Assembly: GCF_021021415.1 (NCBI RefSeq)
Contig: NZ_JAINWJ010000028.1
Location: 1-50,098, forward strand
Direction: 5' to 3'
Source of the DNA: Martelella mediterranea
GTDB lineage: Bacteria; Pseudomonadota; Alphaproteobacteria; Rhizobiales; Rhizobiaceae
DNA: 50,098 bases
This document shows, in pieces, positions 25,351 through 33,973 of the stretch. Each line of letters begins with the position of its first letter. Position 1 is the stretch's first letter. The position numbers were made by a program, and so were the translations under genes. The notes under the pieces are model-generated. The model did no database searches. It worked only from the letters and a program-made list of their open reading frames with translations, and had not been told where the DNA came from.

Positions 25351-27237
25351 ATGGCAGATCGCGGTAAAACCGTGTCAGCGGATTCATCCAATCCGCTTCA
25401 GACGATTATCAATCTGTGGCCGTATATCTGGCCGGAAAGTCGCCCGGACCTGAAGCGTCGCGTGGTCCTCGCCACGATCGCGCTGGTGGTCGCCAAGCTT
25501 ATCCTTCTGCTGGTCCCCTATTCCTTCAAATGGGCGACCAATGCGCTGACCGGCGAGTTGCAGATCAACACCATCTTGCCCGCAGTTTTGTTCGGCGCGG
25601 TGACGCTGGTGCTGTTCTACAATCTCGCGCGCATCGGCCAGCTCGGCTTCAACCAGTTGCGCGACGCGCTGTTCGCCAGCGTCGGCCAATATGCCGTGCG
25701 CCGCCTTGCCCACCGCGTTTTCGTGCACATGCATCAGCTCGCTCTGCGCTTCCACCTCTCGCGCAAGACCGGCGGTCTGTCGCGAATCATCGAGCGCGGC
25801 ACCAAGGGCATCGAGACGATCGTGCGGTTCACGATCCTCGCGACGTTGCCGACCGTGCTCGAATTCTTCCTGGTCGCGATCATCTTCTGGTGGGGCTACG
25901 GCTTCGATTATCTCGCCATCACCGCCGTCACGGTCGTGCTCTATGTCTGGTTCACCATCAAGGCCAGCGACTGGCGCATCGCCATCCGCCGCGAAATGAA
26001 CGACAGCGACAACGACGCCAACACCAAGGCCGTCGACTCGCTTTTGAACTACGAGACCGTCAAGTATTTCGGCAATGAGAAGATGGAGGCGCATCGCTTC
26101 GATTCTTCCATGGCCGTCTACGAGAACGCGGCGACCCGCATCTGGACCTCGCTCGGCTGGCTCAATTTCGGTCAGGGCGTGATCTTCGGCATCGGCATGA
26201 CGATCATGATGGTGCTGTCGGCGATCGCGGTCAAAAACGGCACCCAGACCATCGGCGACTTCGTGTTCGTGAATGCGATGCTGATCCAGCTTGCGATCCC
26301 GCTCAATTTCATCGGCTCGGTCTATCGCGAAATCCGCCAGGGCCTGACCGATATCGAGCAGATGTTCGACATTCTCGAGGAAGATCTCGAAATCACCGAC
26401 AAGCCCGACGCCCCGGACCTGCAAATCCGCCAGGGCGCGATCGCCTTCAAGGACGTGCACTTTTCCTACGACCCGTCCCGCCCGATCCTGAAGGGCGTGT
26501 CGTTCGAGGTGCCGGCCGGCAAGACAGTCGCGATCGTCGGACCGACGGGCGCCGGCAAGTCGACGATCTCGCGCCTGTTGTTCCGGTTCTACGATGTCAA
26601 CGAGGGCGCGATCACCATTGATGGGCAGGATCTGCGCGAGGTGCGCCAGTCGAGCCTGCGCGAGGCGATCGGCATGGTGCCGCAGGATACGGTGCTGTTC
26701 AACGACACGATCGCCTACAATATCCGCTATGGCCGCACCTCGGCGACCGACGAGGAGGTCAACGCCGCAGCCGAACTCGCCCAGGTCGGCGATTTCATCC
26801 GGCAATTGCCGGAAGGCTTCGACACCCAGGTCGGCGAGCGCGGGCTGAAACTGTCCGGCGGCGAGAAGCAGCGCGTGGCCATCGCCCGCACCATCCTCAA
26901 GGCCCCGCCGATCCTCGTGCTTGACGAGGCGACCTCCGCGCTCGACACCCATACTGAGCGCGAAATCCAGGCGGCGCTGGATGTTGTCTCGAAAAACCGC
27001 ACCACGCTGGTGATCGCCCACCGTCTATCCACCGTGATCGGCGCAGACGAGATCATCGTGCTGAAACGCGGCGAGATCGCCGAGCGCGGCACCCATGACG
27101 ACCTGATCGCCCAGAACGGGCTCTACGCGCAGATGTGGGAACGCCAGCGCGAGGCGACCCTTGCCGAGGAGCAATTGCGCAAGGTGCGCGAGAGCGACGA
27201 TATGGGCGTCATCATGCGGCTCGACCCCGCCAACTGA
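25351..27237 (+). CDS. ABC exporter of the Atm1/ABCB7 (heavy-metal/glutathione) type
   Basis: Homodimeric half-transporter: an N-terminal six-helix membrane domain and a C-terminal nucleotide-binding domain in 628 residues. The NBD has Walker A GPTGAGKST, the Q-loop MVPQDTVLF, the signature LSGGEKQRVAIART, Walker B ILVLDEAT and the H-loop AHRLS. The membrane part shows the Atm1-type stretches HVHQL-like FVHMHQLALRFHLSRKTGGLSR, read in two parts, and NYETVKYFGNE, which match bacterial Atm1 proteins exporting glutathione or metal-glutathione conjugates. The start at 25351 (MADRGKTV) is preferred; the upstream in-frame stretch is Arg-rich and probably not translated. The terminator at 25107-25138 separates it from the LysM gene. 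Confidence 0.9.
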   Translation: MADRGKTVSADSSNPLQTIINLWPYIWPESRPDLKRRVVLATIALVVAKLILLLVPYSFKWATNALTGELQINTILPAVLFGAVTLVLFYNLARIGQLGFNQLRDALFASVGQYAVRRLAHRVFVHMHQLALRFHLSRKTGGLSRIIERGTKGIETIVRFTILATLPTVLEFFLVAIIFWWGYGFDYLAITAVTVVLYVWFTIKASDWRIAIRREMNDSDNDANTKAVDSLLNYETVKYFGNEKMEAHRFDSSMAVYENAATRIWTSLGWLNFGQGVIFGIGMTIMMVLSAIAVKNGTQTIGDFVFVNAMLIQLAIPLNFIGSVYREIRQGLTDIEQMFDILEEDLEITDKPDAPDLQIRQGAIAFKDVHFSYDPSRPILKGVSFEVPAGKTVAIVGPTGAGKSTISRLLFRFYDVNEGAITIDGQDLREVRQSSLREAIGMVPQDTVLFNDTIAYNIRYGRTSATDEEVNAAAELAQVGDFIRQLPEGFDTQVGERGLKLSGGEKQRVAIARTILKAPPILVLDEATSALDTHTEREIQAALDVVSKNRTTLVIAHRLSTVIGADEIIVLKRGEIAERGTHDDLIAQNGLYAQMWERQREATLAEEQLRKVRESDDMGVIMRLDPAN

Positions 27238-27333
27238 ACAGACTGCCGTAAAACCGACGCACGGCCATGTTCCCAAGGCCGCGCGCTGCCTGTAATGTGG
27301 CCCTTCAGAACCCGGGCAACCAAGCGAGGACCA

Positions 27334-28032
27334 ATGACCATTATCGATTCCATCCGGCATTCGATGGCGCCGATCCACAAGGAAGGCCACCGCTTTGTGG
27401 CGATCTTTCTGGTGGCGACCCTGATCCTTGGATGGATTGCCCAGCCGCTGTTCTGGATCGGCCTGATCGCCACACTCTGGTGCGCCTATTTCTTCCGTGA
27501 TCCCGACCGGGTCGTGCCCCAGGACGACAATCTCGTGATCAGCCCGGCCGATGGCCGCGTCTCCGCGATCAGCGAGGAAATTCCGCCGGCGGAAATGGGC
27601 CTCGGCGCCGAGCCGATGCTGCGCATCTGCGTGTTCATGAACGTGTTCGACTGCCATGTGAACCGCGCGCCGATGGCGGGCCGGATCACCGGCATCCACT
27701 ATCGCCCCGGCAAGTTTCTCAATGCCGAACTCGACAAGGCCAGCGAGGACAACGAGCGCAACGGCCTGGTGATCGAAACCGCCCATGGGTCGATCGGCGT
27801 TGTGCAGATCGCGGGCCTCGTTGCCCGCCGGATCGTCTGCTTCTCGCAGAACGGCGATGTGCTTGATGCCGGCGAGCGCTTCGGCCTGATCCGCTTCGGC
27901 TCGCGTCTCGACGTCTACCTGCCGACGACCGCCACCCCGCGCGTTGCCGTCGGCCAGATGGCGACGGCCGGCGAGACCGTGCTGGCCGGCTTCGGCGGTT
28001 TTGATCTTCCGACCGTCGGACGGAAAATCTGA
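27334..28032 (+). CDS. psd: Phosphatidylserine decarboxylase proenzyme (short type)
   Basis: Makes phosphatidylethanolamine from phosphatidylserine. The 232-residue proenzyme is of the short (archaetidylserine-decarboxylase-related) class. A membrane-associated N-terminus is followed by FFRDPDR (54-60), ISPADGRV (69-76), [13 protein letters not shown], and the self-cleavage site RFGS with G189-S190, at which the pyruvoyl group forms on the new alpha subunit. The ATG 27334 gives the standard length; the in-frame ATG at 27295 would add an unlikely 13 residues. The stop TGA shares a base with the pssA ATG (TGATG at 28030-28034), so the two lipid genes are coupled. Confidence 0.95.
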   Translation: MTIIDSIRHSMAPIHKEGHRFVAIFLVATLILGWIAQPLFWIGLIATLWCAYFFRDPDRVVPQDDNLVISPADGRVSAISEEIPPAEMGLGAEPMLRICVFMNVFDCHVNRAPMAGRITGIHYRPGKFLNAELDKASEDNERNGLVIETAHGSIGVVQIAGLVARRIVCFSQNGDVLDAGERFGLIRFGSRLDVYLPTTATPRVAVGQMATAGETVLAGFGGFDLPTVGRKI

Positions 28033-28916
28033 TGGATGAAGGCAGTAAGGAGCGTGCGCTGGAGCCACGGGTGAAGCCCACTGGCGACAAATCCGGTCGT
28101 GGACCTCGGCTCCGCGAAATACCGCTCCGGCTCATCATCCCCAACCTGGTGACCGTGCTTGCCATCTGCGCCGGGCTTTCCGGCATCCGGATGGCGATCG
28201 ACGGCCAGTTTCCCAAGGCCGTGGCGATGCTGCTGATCGCAGCCTTTCTGGACGGCGTCGACGGCAGGCTGGCGCGGCTTCTGAAGGCCTCCTCCAAGTT
28301 CGGCGAGCAGATGGATTCGCTCGCCGATGTCGTCAATTTCGGCATCGCGCCGGCGCTCGTCGCCTATACCTATCTGCTGAATGATGGCGGCACGCTCGGC
28401 TGGATCGCAGCGCTGACCTATGCGATTGCCGCGGCTCTCCGCCTCGCCCGCTTCAACGTCATGGCCGACCGCAAGCGCAAGGCGAGCTGGCAGGGCGAGT
28501 ATTTCGTCGGCGTCCCCGCGCCGCTTGGCGCGATCATCATGCTGCTGCCGGTCTATCTCGGCTTTCTCGGCATGGAACTTGGTCGCGGCGTGGCGCTGGC
28601 GTCAGCCGCCTACACCGTGCTCATCGGCTTCCTGCTGATCAGCCGCCTGCCGGTCTGGTCCGGCAAGAGTCTCGGCTTCACCGTCCGGCGCGATTTCGCA
28701 CTGCCGATGATGCTTGTCGCCGTGCTCTCGGTGGCGCTGCTGTTCGCCTATACCTGGCACGTGATGATCGCCGGCTCGGTTCTCTACCTCCTCAGCCTGC
28801 CGCTCGGCGCCCGCGCCTGGCACCGCAAATACGGCACGCTGGTGATGGAGGACGACACCGACGAAGACGAGGATGACGACCAGCCGCGCAAGAACCGGCT
28901 GGATCTCGATATTTGA
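28032..28916 (+). CDS. pssA: CDP-diacylglycerol-serine O-phosphatidyltransferase
   Basis: Makes phosphatidylserine from CDP-diacylglycerol and serine, feeding Psd encoded immediately upstream. The 294-residue membrane protein carries the full CDP-alcohol phosphatidyltransferase motif D77-G78-x2-A81-R82-x8-G91-x3-D95-x3-D99, in which the last Asp is the expected catalytic base. About eight hydrophobic segments and an acidic C-terminal tail (EDDTDEDEDDDQ) follow. The type II Pss with this motif is the form found in rhizobia. The order psd-pssA with overlapping codons is conserved there. Confidence 0.95.
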   Translation: MDEGSKERALEPRVKPTGDKSGRGPRLREIPLRLIIPNLVTVLAICAGLSGIRMAIDGQFPKAVAMLLIAAFLDGVDGRLARLLKASSKFGEQMDSLADVVNFGIAPALVAYTYLLNDGGTLGWIAALTYAIAAALRLARFNVMADRKRKASWQGEYFVGVPAPLGAIIMLLPVYLGFLGMELGRGVALASAAYTVLIGFLLISRLPVWSGKSLGFTVRRDFALPMMLVAVLSVALLFAYTWHVMIAGSVLYLLSLPLGARAWHRKYGTLVMEDDTDEDEDDDQPRKNRLDLDI

Positions 28917-28949
28917 TGCATCGGCGGTCGCACGCTCCCCCTATCCGGC

Positions 28950-29028
28950 GTCATCCTCGGGCTTGACCCGAGGATCCAAACAGCTTCTGCCGTATGGCCT
29001 GGATGCTCGTGTCAAGCACGAGCATGAC
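28950..29028. repeat. 79-bp intergenic palindromic repeat, copy 3 of 3
   Basis: Same length and frame as the copies at 4019 and 19033. The left unit is CCTCGGGCTTGACCCGAGG. In the right unit the stem reads GCTCGTG / CACGAGC where the others have GCTCGGG / CCCGAGC: paired changes that keep the hairpin. It lies between the convergent pssA and SRAP genes, where it may serve as a bidirectional transcription end. Confidence 0.85.
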
Positions 29029-29069
29029 CCGGTTGGCAGGGTCGGGCACAACCGACAGCAGCTCCGCTC

Positions 29070-29813
29070 TCAAAACAAATCCATCTGCCCCGGTCCCTCA
29101 TCCTCCGGCTCGCCCTCCAACGGCGGACCGATCGGCTCGATCAGGTCTGCGCCCATATTGCGGGCATTGCTGACGGTTTTTGCGACCGGGAGCGCCTCGA
29201 AGAAATCGGCAGGCGGCGGGGCCAGCAGGTCGGTGACCTCGCGCGGTTCGTAATTGCGGCAATCGAGCCAGCGTTCATAATCCGCAGGCGCGATCACCAC
29301 CGGCGAACGCTCATGAATATGCGCGATCACGCCGCTCGAGGATGTGGTCAGGATCGTGCCGGTATCGATCTCCGTGCCATCCGCCCCCATCCACGGCGAC
29401 ATCAGGCCGGCAAAGGCTATCAGCCCGCCGTGGCGCGGGCGGATCCAGTAAGGCTGCGCGCCGCCCTTCTCACCGGTCCTCCGCCATTCGAAAAAGCCGG
29501 AGGCCGGAACCAGCGTGCGGAAATGGCGCATCGAGCCACGAAAGGCCGGTTTTTCGGCCGCGGTTTCGCTTCGCGCGTTGAACAGCAGGGAGAATTCCCG
29601 CGCGTCCTTCACCCAGGCGGGAATCAACCCCCAGCGCACCAGCAGCGCGTTGCGTCCCTCCCCGCCACCGGTCAGTTCCGAAGCGCTGACGATCATCAGG
29701 ATCGGCTGCGACGGCGCGATGTTATAGCGCGGCGGGAACGGCTCGATACCGGTAATGTCGAAAGCCTCGCCCACCGCCTCGGGGGTTGCTATAAGGCCGA
29801 AACGTCCACACAT
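29070..29813 (-). CDS. SOS response-associated peptidase (SRAP/YedK-HMCES family)
   Basis: Protects abasic sites in single-stranded DNA by forming a thiazolidine crosslink through Cys2. The 247-residue protein starts MCGRFGL, so the essential cysteine is exposed after Met removal. The frame also holds family segments PRYNIAPSQPILM, RWGLIPAWVKD, FNARSETAAEKPAFR, RTLVPASGFFEWRR and HERSPVVI. I placed the start at the Met before Cys2 (29813). The open frame continues about 109 codons upstream, but translation from there would bury the catalytic cysteine. It is divergent from the Nudix gene. Confidence 0.95.
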   Translation of the reverse strand: MCGRFGLIATPEAVGEAFDITGIEPFPPRYNIAPSQPILMIVSASELTGGGEGRNALLVRWGLIPAWVKDAREFSLLFNARSETAAEKPAFRGSMRHFRTLVPASGFFEWRRTGEKGGAQPYWIRPRHGGLIAFAGLMSPWMGADGTEIDTGTILTTSSSGVIAHIHERSPVVIAPADYERWLDCRNYEPREVTDLLAPPPADFFEALPVAKTVSNARNMGADLIEPIGPPLEGEPEDEGPGQMDLF

Positions 29814-29892
29814 TGCGCTTTGAAACTCATCCTGAAAATGGAAGGCGCGCCTTCCTTGAAACATCCATTGGGCATCGCCACCCGTATATAGC

Positions 29893-30336
29893 ATGACAGA
29901 GACGCCAAAACCCGCCTCCTCGGTGATCATCCGCAGGAAAGACACTTTCCTGCTGGTGCGCCGCGCCAATCCACCGGCAAGGGCCATGTACGCCTTTCCG
30001 GGCGGCAAGGCCGAAGCGGGCGAAACAGCCGAACAGGCGGCGATTCGCGAGTTGAAGGAAGAAACCGGCCTAACCGCCGAAAATATAACACTGTTTTCCG
30101 TGTATGACCTGATCGACAGGAATGAAGCGGGCGCGGTCACCAGCTTTTACCGACTGAGCGTCTTCCTGGCGGAGGTCGATGACCGCGCGATCGCGGCGGC
30201 GGCCGATGACGCCGACGATCTCGGCTGGTTCACGCTCGCCGATATCGCCCGGCTCAACGTACCCTCGAGCGTGCGCGAATGCGCCGAGGCGCTCGACCGC
30301 GAGCGCCGCGACACTGTGGCGAAAGAAGCACATTAG
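29893..30336 (+). CDS. Nudix hydrolase
   Basis: A 147-residue pyrophosphohydrolase with a complete Nudix box at 38-60: G-x5-E-x7-RELKEETGL, giving the metal-binding glutamates. The substrate is unassigned; the size and AFPGGKAEAGETAEQAA pattern fit ADP-ribose or NUDT-like housecleaning enzymes. It is transcribed away from the SRAP gene, with 79 bases between the chosen starts. The upstream DNA contains the leftward SRAP open frame, which is one reason for choosing the short SRAP start. Confidence 0.9.
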   Translation: MTETPKPASSVIIRRKDTFLLVRRANPPARAMYAFPGGKAEAGETAEQAAIRELKEETGLTAENITLFSVYDLIDRNEAGAVTSFYRLSVFLAEVDDRAIAAAADDADDLGWFTLADIARLNVPSSVRECAEALDRERRDTVAKEAH

Positions 30337-30462
30337 CGCCGTGAAATAAGCGCTAAAGCGCTGCGATTAACCGGAAATTCACTTTTTCGGACGGCCGCGC
30401 TGCCACAAGGCGGAAAAAATTGATAGCATGATTGCGGAAGACAAAGCCTACAAGGATATGCG

Positions 30463-30720
30463 ATGAAGCCGAACGCCAACGAGATCGACGACATGATCGT
30501 GCGCGAAAAGATGCAGGTGGCTCTCGAATATCAGAACGAAGCCTGGGCCGATGGCGTGGCCGACGGCATCGAGCCTGAGATCATCGCCGATGCGGCGCTC
30601 GCGCTTGCCATGCGCGAAACCGTGCGGATGATCGGTGAGGAAGGCGCGGAAGCCATGCTCGAATCGCTGCGCGAACGCATGCTCGCCGGCGAGTTTTCGC
30701 CCGAACGCATCCTGCAATAG
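30463..30720 (+). CDS. Small conserved hypothetical protein
   Basis: An 85-residue acidic, largely helical protein with no membrane segment or known motif (starts MKPNANEIDDMIVREKMQVA). Codon use is normal and the ATG is preceded by AAGGATATGCG, which contains a usable ribosome-binding site. It looks like a small rhizobial conserved protein of unknown function. The upstream AT-rich stretch (30360-30440) probably holds a promoter. Confidence 0.65.
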   Translation: MKPNANEIDDMIVREKMQVALEYQNEAWADGVADGIEPEIIADAALALAMRETVRMIGEEGAEAMLESLRERMLAGEFSPERILQ

Positions 30721-30915
30721 CGCCACCGTCCTTCGGGCATAAGCAACCCGAGCCTTCCACCATTGACGAATCCGTCGCGCCGCGTGACAACACGGGCAAA
30801 TTGCCCCGTTGATTGGGACGTTTGCCGCACGAGCGCCTTGCGGGCCGCGCCTGGGCTGCTACATTTTTCAATTGCGGCCGGCCGAGCTGCCGCCGGCATG
30901 CCAGAGGATATGATC

Positions 30916-31734
30916 ATGGCTAAGATCCACCTTCCGGAACGGGCCGTCATCACGCTTGCCGGCGATGACGCCGAACATTTCCTGCAGAACCTGATCACCA
31001 CCGATCTCGATCGCGTCGGCCCCACCGAGGCCTGGCCCGGCGCGCTTCTGACGCCGCAGGGCAAGGTGATGTTCGACTTCCTCATCAGCCGCACCGATAC
31101 GGGGTTTGCGATCGAAACCCATGCCGAGGATGCCGCGAGCCTGCTGCAGCGGCTGATGCTTTACAAATTGCGCGCCAAGGTGACGATCGCGGCTGAGGAG
31201 ACCGACGGCGTGACGGTCTTCACCGGCGACGCGCCCGGAGCCGCCGTGACCGACATGCGCTTTTCGCCCGCCGGCATGACCGTGAAGCGCCTGCCGGGTC
31301 GCCATGGCAATCCGGACCCAGAGGCCTATAAGGCGCTCAGGATCGAGGCCGGCGTGCCGGAAATGCATGCCGACTACGCCCCGCAGGACGCCTTCCCGCA
31401 TGATCTTCTGTTCGACAGGAACGGCGCGGTTTCGTTCAGGAAGGGCTGCTTTGTCGGCCAGGAAGTGGTCTCACGGATGCAGCATCGCGGCACGGCGCGG
31501 CGCAGGCTGGTGATGGTGCGCGGCGCGGAAGCCCTGCCCGCCGCCGGCACGACGGTTCTTGCGGATGGCAAGCCCGCCGGCGAACTTGGCTCGGTCGCGG
31601 GCGATGCGGCGATGGCCATTCTCCGGATCGACCGGGCGGCATCCGCCGAAAACCTGACGGCCGGCGATGTGGCGGTCACCGTCACGCCCTATGGCTGGAG
31701 CGGCATCACGCTCGAAGCATCCGAAGCGGAATAG
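30916..31734 (+). CDS. ygfZ: YgfZ/GcvT domain folate-binding protein (Fe-S cluster maintenance)
   Basis: Tetrahydrofolate-dependent protein that supports synthesis or repair of certain iron-sulfur enzymes. The 272-residue product has the N-terminal GcvT-like fold (LAGDDAEHFLQNLITTDL) and the diagnostic motif K176-G-C178-F-V-G-Q-E183 carrying the essential cysteine. The ATG 30916 follows AGAGGA at seven bases. The open frame upstream is unlike the family. It is the first of a compact run: the HD gene starts 4 bases after its stop and the phosphatase gene overlaps that. Confidence 0.9.
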   Translation: MAKIHLPERAVITLAGDDAEHFLQNLITTDLDRVGPTEAWPGALLTPQGKVMFDFLISRTDTGFAIETHAEDAASLLQRLMLYKLRAKVTIAAEETDGVTVFTGDAPGAAVTDMRFSPAGMTVKRLPGRHGNPDPEAYKALRIEAGVPEMHADYAPQDAFPHDLLFDRNGAVSFRKGCFVGQEVVSRMQHRGTARRRLVMVRGAEALPAAGTTVLADGKPAGELGSVAGDAAMAILRIDRAASAENLTAGDVAVTVTPYGWSGITLEASEAE

Positions 31735-31738
31735 GCCG

Positions 31739-32371
31739 ATGCCGCCGAAGAACGACAGCCGCGCCTGGCAGCGCATGCTTTCTGGCCGCAGGCTCGACCT
31801 TCTGGACCCCTCGCCGCTCGACGTCGAGATTTCCGATATCGCGCACGGGCTTGCGCGGGTGGCGCGCTGGAACGGCCAGACGCTTGGCGAACATGCCTAT
31901 TCGGTGGCGCAGCACTCGCTCGTGGTCGAGGCGGTGTTCTGCCACATCACCCAGGCCAATGCCCACGATTGCCAGGCGGCGCTGCTCCACGACGCCCCGG
32001 AATATGTGATCGGCGACATGATCTCGCCGTTCAAGGCGGTCGTCGGCGGCGGTTACAAGGCGGTGGAAAAGCGGCTGGAGGCGGCGGTGCATCTCCGCTT
32101 CGGCCTGCCGCCGCATCCCCGCCCGGCGCTGAAGGCCAAGATCAAGGCGGCCGACAGGATCGCCGCCTATTTCGAATCGGTGAGCCTTGCCGGCTTCTCG
32201 ACCACCGAGGCAAAACGGTTCTTCGGGGAGCCGAATGGCGTCTCGATCGAGCTGTTGCCGATCGATCCGATGCCGACGGCGCTTGCCCAGCAGCGTTTTC
32301 TCGACCGCTTCGGTGAAATCGAGACGGCCCGCGCGGAACTTCAGAAAACAGCAAAGAAGTCCGCCAAATGA
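31739..32371 (+). CDS. HD-domain hydrolase (YfbR/5'-deoxynucleotidase-like)
   Basis: A 210-residue metal-dependent phosphohydrolase. Metal ligands are visible as H52 and H59 in GEHAYSVAQHS and H84-D85 in ALLHDAPEYV, with the downstream KAADRIAAYFE supplying the last Asp. The pattern matches YfbR-type nucleotidases and related HD proteins; the substrate is not proven. It lies 4 bases after ygfZ and shares ATGA with the phosphatase gene (32368-32371), so translation is coupled. Confidence 0.85.
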   Translation: MPPKNDSRAWQRMLSGRRLDLLDPSPLDVEISDIAHGLARVARWNGQTLGEHAYSVAQHSLVVEAVFCHITQANAHDCQAALLHDAPEYVIGDMISPFKAVVGGGYKAVEKRLEAAVHLRFGLPPHPRPALKAKIKAADRIAAYFESVSLAGFSTTEAKRFFGEPNGVSIELLPIDPMPTALAQQRFLDRFGEIETARAELQKTAKKSAK

Positions 32372-32910
32372 ATGGCGCGATCATCGTATCGCCGCTCGAA
32401 CGGATCGGCGAGATGGCGGCCCGTCACGGCTGCCGGCAGATGGTCTCGCTGATGGCGGCCGGCCATGATTTCGCCCGCCCCGGCATGATCGACTGCCACC
32501 TCGTGCTGCGCATGAACGATATCGCCTTTACCGGCGCCGGCGACCTCGTGGCACCGGAACGCGCCCATGTGGATCAGATCATCGATTTCGCCCGGCAGTG
32601 GGGCGGCAATGGCCCGCTGCTGGTGCATTGCTGGCTGGGTGTCTCGCGTTCGCCAGCAGCGGCCATGATCGCCGCCCTCGCGGTCGCGCCCGGCATCGAT
32701 GACGACCGGCTTGCACAGGCGTTGCGCGCTGCCTCCCCCTCCGCCACGCCGAACAGGCGGCTTGTGGCGCTAGGCGATGAAGCGCTTCAGCGCGGCGGCC
32801 GGCTCGCTGCCGCCGTCAAGGCCATCGGCCGCGGCCGCGAATGTCGGCTGAACGCGCCTTTCAGACTGGATCTCGACGATCTTGCCATCGCGCGGTTGCG
32901 CCATAGGTAG
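32368..32910 (+). CDS. Protein-tyrosine-phosphatase-like protein
   Basis: A 180-residue soluble protein with the cysteine-phosphatase P-loop H87-C88-W-L-G-V-S-R94-S, the expected HCx5R catalytic signature, and an upstream Asp-containing loop (MNDIAFTGAGD) that could be the general acid. It fits the small dual-specificity/tyrosine phosphatase group frequent in rhizobia. The start overlaps the HD gene by 4 bases. The phosphorylated substrate is unknown; a nucleotide or inositol phosphate is as possible as a protein. Confidence 0.8.
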   Translation: MNGAIIVSPLERIGEMAARHGCRQMVSLMAAGHDFARPGMIDCHLVLRMNDIAFTGAGDLVAPERAHVDQIIDFARQWGGNGPLLVHCWLGVSRSPAAAMIAALAVAPGIDDDRLAQALRAASPSATPNRRLVALGDEALQRGGRLAAAVKAIGRGRECRLNAPFRLDLDDLAIARLRHR

Positions 32911-32964
32911 AGTCTCCGTACCCTTGGCCCACGATATTTGAGATGAATTAATAAGGACTGATTG

Positions 32965-33960
32965 ATGGATTCGATCGAGAAGCAAGCCGCCGACCTTCTA
33001 AATGCATCCAGCGATTTTGCCGAAGCGATGATGGCCCTGGTCGTCACCTACGCATTCTCGGTGCTTGGCGCGATTATCCTGCTGATCGTCGGCTGGATCT
33101 TCGCCGCGATTGCCCAGCGCTCCGTGAAGACGGCATTCATGAAGTTCGACAATGTCGACAAGACACTGGCCGGCTTCTTCGGCGCGATCGCGCGTTACGG
33201 CATTCTCACCATCGTCATCGTCATGGTGCTCGGCCAGTTCGGGGTGCAGACCGCGTCGATCCTCGCCGCTCTCGGCGCCGCCGGCCTCGCCATCGGTCTG
33301 GCATTGCAGGGCACGCTGCAGAACATCGCGGCCGGCATCATGCTGCTGGTGCTGCGGCCCTTCAAGGTCGGCGAGTATATCTCGACCGGCTCCATCGACG
33401 GCACGGTGCAGGAGGTCGGCCTGTTTGCGACCGAGCTCAAGACCTTCGACGGCCTCTACCGGCTCGCGCCGAACTCGACGCTCTGGAATGTCTCGATCAC
33501 CAATTACTCCCGCGTCGCCCAGCGCATGCACGAACTCGCCATCGGCATCGGTTATGAAGACGATCTGCGCAAGGCGATCGATATCATGCTCGATCTGGCC
33601 AAGAACAACGAGAACGTGCTCTCCGACCCCGAGCCTTACGCCTTCGTCAAAGAACTCGGCGACAGCGCCGTGGTGGTGGCCATGCGCTACTGGGTGCCCG
33701 GTCCGCTGTGGTGGAAAACCACCCATGTGATGACCCGCGACGCCAAGCTCGCCTTTGACGATGCCGGCATCTCGATACCGTTCCCGCAGGTTACACTGTC
33801 CACGCTCGATGATGACGGTCTTCCGGTGAAGCCGGAAAAAAACGAACAGGCTGACAACGAACAGGCTGACCAGGCAGAAGACAAACCGGCAGCCAAGTCG
33901 GGCAACAAGCCGGCAAGCAAGGCGGCGGCCAGGGCCGGCGCGAAGAAACAACCCGAATGA
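32965..33960 (+). CDS. Small-conductance mechanosensitive channel (MscS family)
   Basis: A 331-residue channel that releases solutes on hypo-osmotic shock. It has two N-terminal helices, a pore-lining TM3 rich in Gly and Ala (ASILAALGAAGLAIGLALQG then TLQNIAAGIMLLVLRPF) and the cytoplasmic vestibule with GEYISTGSIDGTVQEVGLFAT and APNSTLWNVSITNYSR. The C-terminal tail is a lysine/alanine-rich disordered stretch (AAKSGNKPASKAAARAGAKK). ATG 32965 follows AAGGAC; a TTG three bases earlier is in frame. The MOSC gene follows after 13 bases. Confidence 0.93.
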   Translation: MDSIEKQAADLLNASSDFAEAMMALVVTYAFSVLGAIILLIVGWIFAAIAQRSVKTAFMKFDNVDKTLAGFFGAIARYGILTIVIVMVLGQFGVQTASILAALGAAGLAIGLALQGTLQNIAAGIMLLVLRPFKVGEYISTGSIDGTVQEVGLFATELKTFDGLYRLAPNSTLWNVSITNYSRVAQRMHELAIGIGYEDDLRKAIDIMLDLAKNNENVLSDPEPYAFVKELGDSAVVVAMRYWVPGPLWWKTTHVMTRDAKLAFDDAGISIPFPQVTLSTLDDDGLPVKPEKNEQADNEQADQAEDKPAAKSGNKPASKAAARAGAKKQPE

Positions 33961-33973
33961 TCGGAACCCGCCG

